This document shows positions 24,171 to 36,685 of a DNA stretch of 64,000 nucleotides, piece after piece. The stretch lies in NCBI RefSeq assembly GCF_027579695.1, contig NC_083582.1, positions 35,349,964-35,413,963 on the forward strand, written 5' to 3'. A program made the position numbers and the translations under genes. Each line of letters begins with the position of its first letter. The first letter of the stretch is position 1. Below the pieces are notes generated by a model. The model was not told where the DNA came from. It made no database searches and worked only from the letters and a program-made list of their open reading frames with translations. The stretch is from Neoarius graeffei. Its lineage: Eukaryota > Chordata > Actinopteri > Siluriformes > Ariidae.

Positions 24171-24790
24171 TACAGTGGAACCAATGACTGTACAGGGTGA
24201 GAGGTCACGGAGCCAGAAAAAGGCCCGGATATAGCGGAAACGGGCTTCCTTTGGTTTTTGAACGAGTGAAGGGGAACGCTGCTGTCATCAAGACGGCAAG
24301 TTATTGTTATTTTCCCGTTAAAAAGTGATATTTGAGGTAACTGTATAGGTGTGAGACCGCAGTTAGTGAACTGTTTTTGGAGTTTGTGCACAGAACTGAA
24401 ACTGAACTTCGAGTGGGAGTGGATAAACTGTACACGCGATTGCAGATAACGTAGCCAACGTGTCTGCCAGAAGAACTGCCGCTGAAACAAGTCTGGCTGG
24501 CCAAGCCAACAACGGAGTTCCAGAAACAGCAGCTAACTGTGAACTGTTTTCCGGAGGTCTATGCTGGAAATTGACACGGGAGTTCAAGGTCAGCTGACTA
24601 AACCGACTGCTTGTGGGGAATACGCACTGGAGCTGGTGTGAGTAGCCTGCTTCACTTCTTTTCTTTTGTCGAAGCAGCCATTTTTGTTTAAGACCACAAC
24701 GCACGCCAGCCTCGACTCAGGCCTGCATCGGGGACACTGGACAGGGTATGGGAGACAAGTAAGGTGTGCCGGCTTTGTGTTATATGTTGA
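24171..24790. other. GC-shifted island of unknown nature
   Basis: Roughly 600 bp noticeably richer in G and C than its surroundings, with CpGs (GCGGAAACGGG, GAACGCTGCTGTC, CACGCGATTGCAG, ACGCACGCC). No open frame gives a known domain on either strand. It could be an LTR or transposon leader, or a 5' untranslated exon: GCTGGTGTGAGTAG at about 24630 looks like a splice donor. Function not assigned. Confidence 0.35.
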
Positions 24791-26310
24791 ATGGGCCCAA
24801 TAGATTTATTATACAAAAGGTTGACGGTATTTGAATGTGATTAGTTTAACTGTGTTCATTACTGGTATGGGTTGGTTTTTTTTTTGAGAAACCTGTGGTT
24901 ACCTGAAAAGGATTAATAGGCTATTTAAGTTGTGTAAGGAACATATTGATACATTCTCATTTAGGCTACATTTGCATTTGTTTTCTGTTTATTTTCATGC
25001 TTTTTTATTTTACTTATTACATTTACAATATAGATACTAAACTTTATTCACTGTGTGGACAATTCATTTTTGGAATGAATAAGTTAAAAGCTTACATACA
25101 AGACTACCAGAACATTTAAGTCAAACATAGTTTATTTGCATTCAGTACATCATAGAGAGAGATACAATCTAGGAGTTATATACATTGAATCTACATTGAG
25201 TTATAAGTTCATAGAACCTAGGGTGTCACTGCAGTACCTTATAGAGGGCTGGGGGTGCTACACTTCTTTGAGATCCTTCATTCACCTGTGAACATACATC
25301 TGCTTTGAGATAAACTTTGAAAAGAAAATGAAAAATGTGTTGTCTGTATTACTGAAAGATATGCATATAAGTAAGTGGTAGCACAGCTGTTATAAACCAG
25401 TGACCATAAAGTCGTGAGTTTAAATCCCAAAATTGCCAAAGAGCCAGGGGGCTTAAACATGGCCCTTAACCTTTAAAGCAACATTAGGTAGGACATTTAC
25501 CTTAAAATATCAGCTTCAAAATCATTTTTATGGTACATTCACTTGTAATAGGGATAATGGCTTGTCTTTGTAAGTGAAAGCAAAGAGAGATAAAAGGCTT
25601 CAAGACAGACATCAAGCTGGCCTTCTTTCTGTTGAACTAGTAAATAATATGTTAGCTGCCTTGTGTTGTTTCACTTGCTTGAGGTTTGGCTGTGTTAGCA
25701 GAGTTGTCAACTCACTAGCTTAACATTAGCCAAGTCAGTCCATTTTGACAAAGGTTTAGCTGCCAGCTACATCTCAAGGTGATGTAAGCAAACTTGCTAG
25801 GTAACACTCAGGCACTGGTACTGTTAATAAGTGCTCTTGTGTTGGTTGCTGTCTAGGTTTGTTGGAGAGCGTGCCATCCAAGTTTCCATCACTTTGTACC
25901 AAGGGCATGCAAGTTTTATAAGGTTAATTTAGTTGACTAAGTATTCTTTGTCCATTAACATCCCCCAGCATTAGATATGCTGGTGTTAGTATGATTCTGG
26001 TTACATTGGCTTAGCATGCTACTATTCTGAGTTGTGTGCAATACTTGTGCAAATTTTGACTGCAACATGGCCAAAAAAAAAATGTCTGAGCATGCATGTT
26101 TACTTCAAGACAGAAGCAATGACCTGTCTCAAGACGAAAAGGAAAACAATGACAATCTGACAGGAGAGTGTATATACCTGCCAGTGTTATTTATGAAAGA
26201 TTGCAATGTAGGCTGTAAACTTATTGGTGTTATTCCTGTTACATGGATATTTGTAGTTCTTCCAGATAACAAAAGCCATCTAATTTCAGTCCCATCTCAA
26301 GCTAACATAC
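24791..26310. other. Non-coding stretch with a decayed SINE-like patch
   Basis: AT-rich DNA. At 25370-25475, GTGGTAGCACAGCTGTTATA, GTCGTGAGTTTAAATCCC and GGCCCTTAACCTTTAAAG resemble a worn tRNA-derived SINE head and its usual GGCCCTTAACC motif. No other gene or element seen. Confidence 0.4.

Positions 26311-26341
<31 letters not shown>
26311..26341. repeat. (AAAT)n microsatellite
   Basis: About seven AAAT units. Confidence 0.9.
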
Positions 26342-26525
26342 CTCACACAATACCGAATAAGCTTTGAAAGCTTGCAAATTTGCACAGTGAATGATAAGCC
26401 TCACGTATGCCTCAAATATTCCTTTTTTTGTTTTGTTTTTTAGAAACCTTTATTTGTCACATGCACACTTCAAGCACAGGGAAATTCATCCTCTGCATTT
26501 AACCCATCTGAAGCAGTGAACACAT

Positions 26526-26815
26526 AGTCTGGTTAACACCAGACCATATCACAAGTGAAATATGGTCTGGAATCTGCCTATTGAATTTCTCATAGGGGAG
26601 GTGTGGTTTACGATTGTCAACGGCCGTTTATTAGACGTTGAAAATGTCTATCATTTGGCGTATACGTAGCCCATGGCCAATCATGGCAGTTGTACCCGGT
26701 GACGTAGAGCGACGAAGAGGCGAAGAAGAGAAGGAAAGAGAAGGCAAAACAAAAATAGGAAAACAATGGCACCAAACTTATTTCACTTGTGATATGGTCT
26801 GGTGTTAACGAGACT
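26526..26815. repeat. 290-bp inverted-repeat module (MITE-like)
   Basis: The arms GGTCTGGTGTTAAC and its complement bound a spacer with GTGACGTAGAGCGACG and purine-rich runs. It may be a separate MITE or the folded end of the larger element. Confidence 0.6.
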
Positions 26816-26980
26816 AATTCAGAACAGTGTCTAAAGCTTGATTGAAAGTTTGGTTCGTATCGCTCGCCGCCATGTTAAATGTGATCCGTAAACAGTCCCA
26901 AATAAACTACAAGCTTCCGTTTGTCGAGTAGTACGCGTCACCGTCTTTCCACCCCTCCCCACTCTCTGATTGGCTCCCTA

Positions 26981-28357
26981 CAGTGGCGGTTCTAGACCAA
27001 AATTACTAGGGGGGCCGAGGTGGGGCCAGTGTTTTTTCAGGGGGGCACATATGGGCAAAACATGGCAATATTTAAGCGTTCAAAATGTTTTGTTTAGTTT
27101 ATTTAAAACCAAAACAAAATACATTGAGCATAAATACAATGAGATAAACATTCTGTCTCAATAGCCTAAACATAAAATAAATTGTGCTCAGTAAATCTTA
27201 AAACCATGTTTCTCTTTTTTGTAAAATAAGATTTCTATTTTTGCATACAATGAACCTTTTCTTCAGACGTGGCTGCACTGGAGTGTTGTCCAAGCACTTG
27301 ATGATATCTGGAGAAAGATGAATACAGTAAATATGAAAGTGCGACTGAGAACAACATTTATTTATCATAATTCATTTATTAATTTATTATTATATCTATT
27401 ATTTGTATTTTATATTTATTAATTATTATTCAGACTTCACACTTTCAGGGTAGGCTATATGAATTGTAGGTCGACACTGCTCACACACATACATTTGTTC
27501 AACATCACAAACCTGATGGTGCTGTACTTGATATGCATGGTGAATCTGGTTGTCCCAATGACTTGTTGGGTTGTCCCTCATTCTGTCCCTCAATCTGATC
27601 CTGAATGTCTTCATCCTCACTCTCAGATTGCCTTTCAGATGCCTCACTTTCCACCTCTCCAACCACCACCTCTGGCTCTCTCTCCACCTCTGGCTCTCTC
27701 TCCTCTTTCATAATCTTCATCTTCCTTACTCTCTCTGTGTTGCTTTTTGCCAACAGGGGCAAAAAAGGACATAATGTCCTTCTTGCTCCTTTCCATGATG
27801 ATAGCCTACAGTAGGTCTATACTAAAAAGTAAACGGAGAGGAATGTAGCCTCTACATATCAAAAGGCCATTAAAGTTTTACAAGAAGGTTAAACACTGTC
27901 GGTTATTTTACCCATTTCCCAAAAATATTAAGTTAGGCTACTTATTGCTGTGCAACGCACTTTTAAGAAAGTGCAATAAAACGGATTTATTATTCTAGTG
28001 AACAACAACAGTAAAACACGGATATGTGCAAACAATGACGTTACGAAATTGAATAATTTTCCTTATCTTCGCCTCTTTGCAGTAGCCTAGTCCTTGCAGG
28101 GCTGCAGCTGTTATCTCTCACGTCCAAAGTTTACAATTTGCGCTGCTGCGGGTCTTTCTGCTGCAGGTAACAGTGTGCGTGTAGCGCTTTAAGGAGTCCA
28201 TGTAGAACACTCCGTCATGTCAGTTCCGATCTTCGAGCCAGCGCACGTCAAAATTAATAAATCTTGTTACCTGTTCAGCACAGGGGCCACAACAGGGGCC
28301 AGGAGCAATTTTACAGGGGCACTGGCCCCCCCTGGCCCCCGTTTAAAACCGCCTATG
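26981..28357 (-). mobile_element. Non-autonomous hAT element
   Basis: 1,377 bp with a perfect 8-bp duplication GCTCCCTA (26973-26980 and 28358-28365). Imperfect TIRs are CAGTGGCGGTTCTAGAC and CATAGGCGGTTTTAAAC. An 8-bp duplication and CAGNGGCGG ends are diagnostic of hAT. Only the start of a transposase remains. Confidence 0.92.
27505..27796 (-). pseudogene. hAT transposase N-terminal remnant
   Basis: ATG at 27796-27794 opens MERSKKDIMSFFAPVGKK, a short basic leader followed by SFF, as in fish hAT/ZMYM-type transposases. After a frame change at about 27750 the minus strand continues with an acidic linker (REPEVEREPEVVVGEVESEA) to a stop at 27505. BED or TTF zinc finger and catalytic domain are missing, so this is an internal-deletion derivative. 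Confidence 0.55.
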
Positions 28358-28743
28358 GCTCCCTATCTCAGGCGAGCCTTTAGACCATAGTTTCCATGCT
28401 GTCTTTTCAGATCGGAATGATTGTGCAAAGCAGCATGGGATTTCCCAGGCTAGTGAACACATGCACACACACCCAGAGCAGTGGGCAGCCACACACAGCG
28501 CCCAGGGAGCAGTCAGGGGTTAGGTACCTTGCTCAAAGGCACCTCAGCCCAAGGCCGCTCCATGTCAACCTAACTGCATGTCTTTGGACTGTGGGGGAAA
28601 CCAGAGCACCCAGAGGAAACCCATGCAGACACGGGGACAACATGCAAACTCCACACAGAAAGGCCCTCGCCGGCTGCTGGGTTCGAACCCGGAACCTTCT
28701 TGCTGTGAGGTGTCCGTGCTAACCACTACACCACTGTGCTGCC

Positions 28744-29432
28744 TTCACTGTTGTGATTGATGAATTCATCTGGTGCTTGACCCACAGTAATTTTCATCAT
28801 GACCAAACTTTCCAGGGATGGAAGCCACGCCTTCCCAGTTGTCAAGGCTCTCACATATTCTGACAGAAGGGCCCAGAACGCATGCTGATTGACCCCCGGA
28901 AGGCCCAAAATTGTCTACCAGTGTCCACCATGAAGTGATTTCAGCTATGTGAGACCAAGGCATAAGAACTTTCCTCATACACAGACTTTGCAAAGTATGT
29001 GATCTGTTCCTTGTATCTGACATTACCAAGCCATTTAATTTCTGTGTTGCTACTCTAGCTTTGACTTTGCTTTTGGTTTTCCTGACCACGTTTTGCCCTA
29101 CCTTGAATATGCTGTTTGCCAATCACCTGAACTCTGCCTGTTCCTGTTCATGCTCTCTGCCTCACGTCTTGGAGGTGTTTGCAGGCTTGCTTTTAATAAA
29201 ACTCTTCCTGAACTTACATCCATCCATCACCCACTCATATGACACTTTTCAAGTACTCTTTTCAACCATTTATTACCATTTGGCCAAACTGACCCAAGAG
29301 TCTTATCAGGGATGTAAATGTGTAGGTGGGTGTAGGATGTGTCTTTTTTTTTTTTTTTTTGTACATGTTCCACACAGAAAATAAGCCAAGGCCACCGAGA
29401 TTCAAGTGGAACAACTGATTTGTTGAAAAAAT

Positions 29433-29437
<5 letters not shown>
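28744..29437. other. Possible retrotransposon tail, otherwise non-coding
   Basis: 28960-29225 (TTTTCCTGACCACGTTTTGC, CTGAACTCTGCCTGTTCC, TTAATAAAACTCTTCCTGAA) resembles the 3' part of a Gypsy-type LTR with an AATAAA signal at about 29193. No second LTR or duplication was found. A 20-base poly-T lies at about 29341-29360. Confidence 0.35.

Positions 29438-29500
<63 letters not shown>
29438..29500. repeat. (CA)n microsatellite abutting a Tc1 end
   Basis: About 31 CA units run directly into CAGTGGTGCTTG, the first bases of the next Tc1; the expected TA duplication has been lost in the array. Confidence 0.95.
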
Positions 29501-29502
<2 letters not shown>

Positions 29503-30691
29503 GGTGCTTGAAAGTTTGTGAACCCTTTAGAATTGTCTATATTTCTGCATAAATATGACCTAAAACATCAGATTTTCACATAAGTCCTAAAAGTAGGTAA
29601 AGAGAACCCAGTTAAATAAATGAGACAAAAATATTATACTTGATCATTTATTTATTGAGGAAAATGATCCAATATTACATATCTGTGAGTGGCAAAAGTA
29701 TGTGAACCTCTAGGATTAGCAGTTAATTTGAACGTGAAATTAGAGTCAGGTGTTTTCAATCAATGGGATGACAATTAGGTGTAAGTGGGCACCCTGTTTA
29801 ATTTAAAGAACAGGGATCTATCAAAGTCTGATCTTCACATCACGTGTTTGTGGAAGTGTATCATGGCACGAACAAAGGAGATTTCTGAGGACCTCAGAAA
29901 AAGTGTTGTAGAAGCTTATCAGGCTGGAAAAGGTTACAAAACCATCTCTAAAGAGTTTGGACTCCATCAATCCACAGCCAGACAGACTGTGTACAAATGG
30001 AGGAAATTCAAGACCATTGTTACCCTCCCCAGGAGTGGTCAACCAACAAAGCTCGCTCCAATAGCAAGGCGTGCAATAGTCGGCAAGGTCACAAAGGACC
30101 CCAGGGTAACTTCTAAGCAACTGAAGGCCTCTCTCACATTGACTAATGTTAATGTTCATGAGGCCACTGTCAGGATAACACTGAACAACAATGGTGTGCA
30201 TGGCAAGGTTGCAAGGAGAAAGCCACTGCTCTCCAAAACGAACATTGCTGCTCATCTGCAGTTTGTTAAAGATCACATGGACAAGCCAGAAGGCTATTGG
30301 AAAAAAAATTTTTGTGGATGGATGAGACCAAAATAGAACTTTTTGGTTTAAATGAGAAGCGTTATGTTTGGAAAAAGGAAAACACTGCATTCCAGCATAA
30401 GAACCTTATCCCATGTGTGAAACATGGTGGTGGTAGTATCATGGTTTGGGCCTGTTTTGCTGCATCTGGGCCAGGACGGCTTGCCATCATTGATGGAACA
30501 ATGAATTCTGAATTATACCAGTGAATTTTAAAGGAAAATGTCAGGGCACCTGTCCATGAACTGAATCTTAAGAGAAGGTGGGTCATGCAGCAAGACAACA
30601 ACCCTAAGCACACAAGTCATTCTACCAAAGAATGGTTAAAGAAGAATAAAGATAATGTTTTGGAATGGCCAAGTCAAAGTCCTGACCTTAA

Positions 30692-31660
30692 AGGTGGGGT
30701 ATGAGATTTTTTTCAGGAGTATTTTTTACCATATTGCTTGAAAAGCTCCTCACACCCATGTTGCAAGCAGTACAATAGAAGGTTTGACCCAAAACCGAAA
30801 TATTTTAATCCAGTCTACAGTGTAAAATAAAGGAAAAACGCCATCCAATCATATCGAGGTACCACCTCAAAATGATTGGATACTGACATGTCAATCAGAC
30901 TGAAGCCCGCAAGCAGCCAGGCCCTTCTGTGTGTGTGTATGTGTGAGATAGCGAGCAGCCCCTCCCCCAACACGCGCGCTGAGCAGGGAGAGACAGAAAT
31001 GCACAGAAAAAGGTCCCTTCAAATAACGGGGATTTACACGAAAATGGAAGGAGGTATTCACAAAATTCTTTCACAGTAAGTGCCACAAGGGTCTCCTGAA
31101 CACACTGATGTAAGTTTTTTGTCTGTAGTGTAAAAAATGAGGTCACTAGAGCGAGTTAAAAACAAGTGACTTTTCTGCCAAGTTTATAATGGAAGTCTAT
31201 GGGCTGAGCGCCTGTGCTCTCCTCACTTTCAGGCTTCTCATTCAAAAACTGTAAATCCTATCGTGTAGGTAGACACATTGTGTGAATCAGGACAAGTGTG
31301 ATTACTACTTTTGAGAAAATTATGTGTGTGGAGTGAAAATTGGGGCTGAAAACACAGTTTAAATGAGAAAGTTTGAGCTATTTTTCCAAGCTCTCTACAC
31401 TCTCAGCGGTTCCCAAAGTGTGGTGCGTGCACCCCCGGGGGTGCGCGAGCTGCCACTAGGGGGTGCGCAAGATAAGAAATGTAATGGCGATTTTTAACTC
31501 TTCTACGCCGTAACGGTTCTGCAGTAGTTTGTGGCTTCATTCATTCATTCATTCATTCATTTGCGATGCTCAACTGGTTGAAATCGGCGAAACTAAATGC
31601 GCCACCACAAATCAGGGATGAAGGAGGTGAAACCCCAACAGATAGGGAGGAATCCACCCA

Positions 31661-31696
<36 letters not shown>

Positions 31697-32453
31697 GTCT
31701 CTCTCACTGCAGACTGAGCCACCAGCGCTGCACTTCACAATCACATGGATCCTCTTCTTTATCTGTTCCTGATATGCTCCTTAATTGTTGTATCTCTTTA
31801 AAATGCATATGTTCATAATTATCATTTGCTATTTTTACTGTTATTATATGTTAACTTTTTTGCAAATTAAATTCATTCTCAATTCATTTTCATAACCTTG
31901 TAATGACAGGGTTGTGTTGCTGGTGTTTTAAACACGGATGAAAATCATATATTTTCCCCATATCTGGCTGGTAGACTACATGCCTCGATGTGATCTCCCT
32001 TTGTAATGAATTTGCGCATTTACCGTGTTGAAACGTTTTAAAACTGTTACATTTCAATCAAATTATATCTAATTCAAATACGAGAGCACATAATATGTTA
32101 ATGTGATTTGATGTTCTCATTCGAGCAGGACGTGCTGCCTTTGTAAGAAAGCTTTGGTGTTTTTCTTTTTTCCACTTTTGTGGTTTCCTGCAGGTGTGGC
32201 AAACGATGTTTGTTATCATTTTAGCACGATCAAAGATGCTGCCTTTATAAGAAAGCGTGTGTTTTTTGAAACTGGGGAACTGGGGGTGCGTCAACCTGGT
32301 TGGAGTATAGAAGGGGGTGCGTGGCCAAAAAAGTTTGGGAACCGCTGCTCTAACTTAATGAGACGCGGGGGGTGGGAACATGGCAAGGGTGGGCTTGTTT
32401 CTTTTCAAAATATGGCTTGCGGGAACCGTTATTCCAAAATCTCGTACCCCACC
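30692..32453. mobile_element. TTAA-target element (piggyBac/Kolobok-like), non-autonomous
   Basis: Begins AGGTGGGGTATGAGATT directly after TTAA (30688-30691) and ends AATCTCGTACCCCACC, an inverted repeat of the start. The right TTAA and a few bases of the Tc1 codon are missing, a small deletion at the junction. No transposase. Inside it a hAT is inserted at 31404. TTAA duplications occur in both piggyBac and Kolobok, so the superfamily is open. Confidence 0.8.
31404..32347 (+). mobile_element. hAT (Charlie-like ends), internal-deletion copy
   Basis: Starts CAGCGGTTCCCAAAGTGTGG and ends AAAGTTTGGGAACCGCTG, typical of Charlie-type hAT TIRs. The flanks (CTCTACACT / CTCTAACT) are only an imperfect 8-bp duplication. 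The interior has (ATTC)n at 31536-31561, (CTGT)n at 31664-31683, and a short frame MLNWLKSAKLNAPP at 31566 that may be the start of a transposase. Confidence 0.78.
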
Positions 32454-33093
32454 CCAATCGAAATGTTGTGGAAGGACCTGAAGCGAGCAGTTCATGTGAG
32501 GAAACCCACCAACAACCCAGAGTTGAACCTCTTCTGTACGGAGGAATGGGCTAAAATTCCTCCAAGCCGGTGTGCAGGACTGACCAACAGTTACCGGAAA
32601 TGTTTAGTTGCATTTATTGCTGCAGAAGGGAGTCACACCAAATACTGAAAGCAAAGGTTTGCATATTTTTGCCACTCACAGATATGTAATATTGTATCAT
32701 TTTCCTAAATAAATATATGACCAAGTATAATGTTTGTTTCTCATTTGTTTACCTGGGCTCTCTTTATCTACTTTTAGGACTTGTGTGAAAATCTGATGAA
32801 GTTTTAGGTTATATTTATGCAGAAATATAGAAAATTCTAAAGGGTTCACAAACTTTCAAGCACCACTGTATGTGATATATACAGTGGGACAAAAGTATTT
32901 AGTCAGTCACCAATTTTGCAAGTTCTCCCATTTAAAAAGGTGAGAGGCCTGTAATTTTCATCATAGGTATACCTCAACTATGAGAGACAAAATGAGAAAA
33001 AAAAATCCAGAAAATCACATTGTCTGATTTTTAAAGAATTTATTTGCAAATTATGGTGGAAAATAAGTATTTGGTCAATAACAAAAGTTCATC

Positions 33094-34329
<1,236 letters not shown>

Positions 34330-34689
34330 AGTGGAGTTTGGAGTGTGACTGTTTGAGGTTGTGGACAGGTGTCTTTTATACTGATAACGAGTTCAAACAG
34401 GTGCCATTAATACAGGTAACGAGTGGAGGACAGAGAAGCCTCTTAAAGAAGTTGTTACAGGTCTGTGAGAGCCAGAAATCTTGCTTGTTTGTAGGTGACC
34501 AAATACTTATTTTACCGAGGAATTTACCAATTAATTCATTAAAAATCCTACAATGTTATTTCCTGGATTCTTTCCCCCATTCTGTCTCTCATAGTTGAAG
34601 TGTACCTATGATGAAATTACAGGCCTCTCTCATCTTTTTAAGTGGGAGAACTTGCACAATTGGTGGCTGACTAAATACTTTTTTGCCCC

Positions 34690-34693
<4 letters not shown>

Positions 34694-34744
<51 letters not shown>
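34694..34744. repeat. (TG)n microsatellite abutting a Tc1 end
   Basis: About 25 TG units, then TATATAA and a 15-base poly-T. Confidence 0.95.
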
Positions 34745-34749
<5 letters not shown>

Positions 34750-35127
34750 ATTTTTTTTTTTTTTTTGAATACACAGGTCAGTTTGACCCAAGTGCTGCAT
34801 TTGGGTTAAATGTTACTTGTTTAGAAACAGCAGTTATTATCGGCAACCATAGCTGGTGTGTGGATATAATGGTAATGTTGCTGACTGGACTGTTTATTTC
34901 TTGATTCTATTTGTGTACTTTTCAAGCAGAGAATCATACAAGTATGAGGGAATATACAGTAGTTGCAAGGTTATAATGCTTTCTGCTATATGGATTTTCA
35001 TTTTGATAGAAAGAGCTAGTGCCACACAAGTGCAGCTTTTTATGTATTTTTCAAACATCATTTATATCTTAAATTTTCCGCAGTTGGAGCAGACTAGATG
35101 ATGTTACTCCTCACACACACACACACA

Positions 35128-35171
<44 letters not shown>

Positions 35172-35732
35172 TCATGGCTGCAAAGGGATGCAACAGAGGA
35201 ATTATGGAAATCCGCCCTCTGAAATATGTGTTCAATTATTACATTATTTTCTTTAAACAGTACCAATTAGTTATTTAATTTATGCACTAATGGTTTTCGT
35301 CATCATTTTAAGGTTGGCCTTATAAACCAATAAAAGAGAACTGTGAGCTTTGTCTTGATTAACATTCATTAAAACCCTGTAATGGGAATAAAAGTCAGAC
35401 AAAAGGTTAACTGCACTGATTTTTGTCTTCAGGGGTGGATTCCTTTATCATATTGAACACTTTGTTAGGGTCAGTGCTGTTTTCCATTTCATTTGTCTCT
35501 TTTCAATTTCTCTAGAAATTTGGAATTAAAGCCATAATGTGATTTAAAGTTTTAAATTTTTTAAATCTCTGATGCAAGACTTGTGAGGTTCATAATTAAC
35601 GAAATCATATTCCATCTGTTATTAAATGAGGTTAATCCACTACTGATTCCATTTTAGTGTCAAAGTAAGTGTCCTCCTGGACACCCCCCTCCCCCCACAC
35701 ATACACAGAACAGGACAAAACATAGATATGTA
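34745..35732. other. Non-coding stretch with (CA)n(TC)n
   Basis: AT-rich DNA between two Tc1 copies. It contains a (CA)n(TC)n compound microsatellite at about 35112-35166 and a C/A-rich patch at 35680-35700. No gene seen. Confidence 0.6.
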
Positions 35733-36680
35733 CAACCCTGATTCCAAAAAAGTTGGGACAAAGTACAAATTGTAAATAAAAACAGAATGCAATAATTTAC
35801 AAATCCCAAAAACATATTGTATTCACAACAGAACATAGACAACATATCAAATGTCGAAAGTGAGACATTTTGAAATGTCATGCCAAATATTGGCTCATTT
35901 GAAATTTCATGACAGCAACACATCTCAAAAAAGTTGGGACAGGGGCAATAAGAGGCTGGAAAAGTTAAAGGTACAAAAAAGGAACAGCTGGAGGACCAAA
36001 TTGCAACTCATTAGGTCAATTGGCAATAGGTCATTAACATGACTGGATATAAAAAGAGCATTTTGGAGTGGCAGTGGCTCTCAGAAGTAAAGATGGGAAG
36101 AGGATCACCAATCCCCCTAATTCTGCGCTGACAAATAGTGAAGCAATATCAGAACGGAGTTCCACAGTGTAAAACTGCAAAGAGTTTGAACATATCATCA
36201 TCTACAGTGCATAATATCATCAAAAGATTCAGAGAATCTGGAAGAATCTCTGTGCGTAAGGGTCAAGGCCGGAAAACCATACTGGGTGCCTGTGATCTTC
36301 GGGCCCTTAGACAGCACTGCATCACATACAGGCATGCTTCTGTATTGGAAATCAAAAAATGGGCTCAGGAATATTTCAAGAGAACATTATCTGTGAACAC
36401 AATTCACTGTGCCATCCGCCGTTGCCAGCTAAAACTCTATAGTTCAAAGAAGAAGCCGTATCTAAACATGATCCAGAAGCGCAGACGTCTTCTCTGGGCT
36501 AAGGCTCATATTTAAAATGGACTGTAGCAAAGTGGAAAACTGTTCTGTGGTCAGACGAATCAAAATTTGAAGTTCTTTATGGAAATCAGGGACGCCGTGT
36601 CATTCAGACTAAAGAGGAGAAGGACGACCCAAGTTGTTATCAGCGCTCAGTTCAGAAGCCTGCATCTCTGATTGTATGGG
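35733..36680 (+). mobile_element. Tc1-like transposon 4 (family of copy 1), right half missing
   Basis: TA at 35731-35732 then CAACCCTGATTCCAAAAAAG. The left TIR with both direct repeats is present (35745 and about 35923). Homology to copy 1 stops at 36680 inside the transposase, where one arm of a TTAA foldback begins. Confidence 0.92.
36093..36680 (+). pseudogene. Tc1 transposase, truncated
   Basis: ATG at 36093 and a TGA at 36129-36131 in the same place as in copy 1. The frame is open from there to 36515: [59 protein letters not shown] 2-bp insertion at about 36508 (GCTCATATTTAAAATGG) shifts the frame. [20 protein letters not shown] with the first catalytic D follows, then the copy breaks off at SLIVWG. 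The second D and the E are absent. Confidence 0.9.
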
Positions 36681-36685
36681 TGAAG

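Larger units (their letters stand above)
26526..28451. mobile_element. TIR element inserted in the SINE, itself holding a hAT
   Basis: Starts AGTCTGGTTAACACC and ends GGGATTTCCCAGGCT, so the outermost bases are weak inverted repeats (AGTCTGG / AGCCTGG). The duplicated target is up to 11 bp. Its left 290 bp form an inverted repeat of their own: 26526-26561 pairs with 26780-26815 over 36 bp with one mismatch. Superfamily not assigned; P- or MULE-like duplication sizes are possible. Confidence 0.6.
26443..28743 (-). mobile_element. Chimeric SINE, split by a 1.9 kb insertion
   Basis: Minus strand: the tRNA-like head at 28743-28680 (GTGGTTAGCACGG; GGGTTCGAACCC as B-box) and body to about 28565 are those of the SINE at 1215. 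The 3' half is different: CCTTGGGCTGAGGTGCC, GAGCAAGGTACCTAACCCC, then GTTAAATGCAGAGGATG and a CATGTGACAAATAAAGG tail (26443-26525). So two SINE families share a head with different tails. The element is cut at AGTGAACACAT, which appears on both sides of the insert (26515-26525 and 28452-28462). Confidence 0.8.
29863..32648 (+). pseudogene. Tc1 transposase, split by a TTAA element
   Basis: ATG at 29863 opens MARTKEISEDLRKSVVEAY. HTH sequences GYKTISKEFGLHQSTARQTV and the GRPR-like hook LPRSGQPTKLAP follow. A frameshift occurs in the A8 run at about 30302. The catalytic D is in [12 protein letters not shown], then [18 protein letters not shown] at 30523-30525 breaks the frame. The second D is in [11 protein letters not shown]. 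The TTAA element interrupts the codons between SPDL and PIEMLW, so the catalytic E lies 1.8 kb downstream at about 32460. The C-terminus reads EEWAKIPPSRCAGL to TGA 32646-32648. Confidence 0.92.
29499..32868 (+). mobile_element. Tc1-like transposon 2, with nested insertions
   Basis: TIRs of about 200 bp begin CAGTGGTGCTTGAAAGTTTG and end CTTTCAAGCACCACTG|TA (TA at 32869-32870). Internal repeats TTTGTGAACC and the GTGAGTGGCAAAAGTATGTG / TTTTTGCCACTCACAG pair fit an IR/DR structure. A TTAA-type element holding a hAT is inserted at 30692-32453. Without it the element would be about 1.6 kb. Confidence 0.93.

Noticed and set aside
24122..24704. Minus-strand frames of about 120 codons in the GC-shifted island
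   Set aside because: No domain, no conserved-looking motifs, three overlapping frames compete.
27459..27814. Plus-strand Ser/Leu/Pro-rich frames
   Set aside because: Antisense of the acidic linker of the hAT remnant; low complexity.
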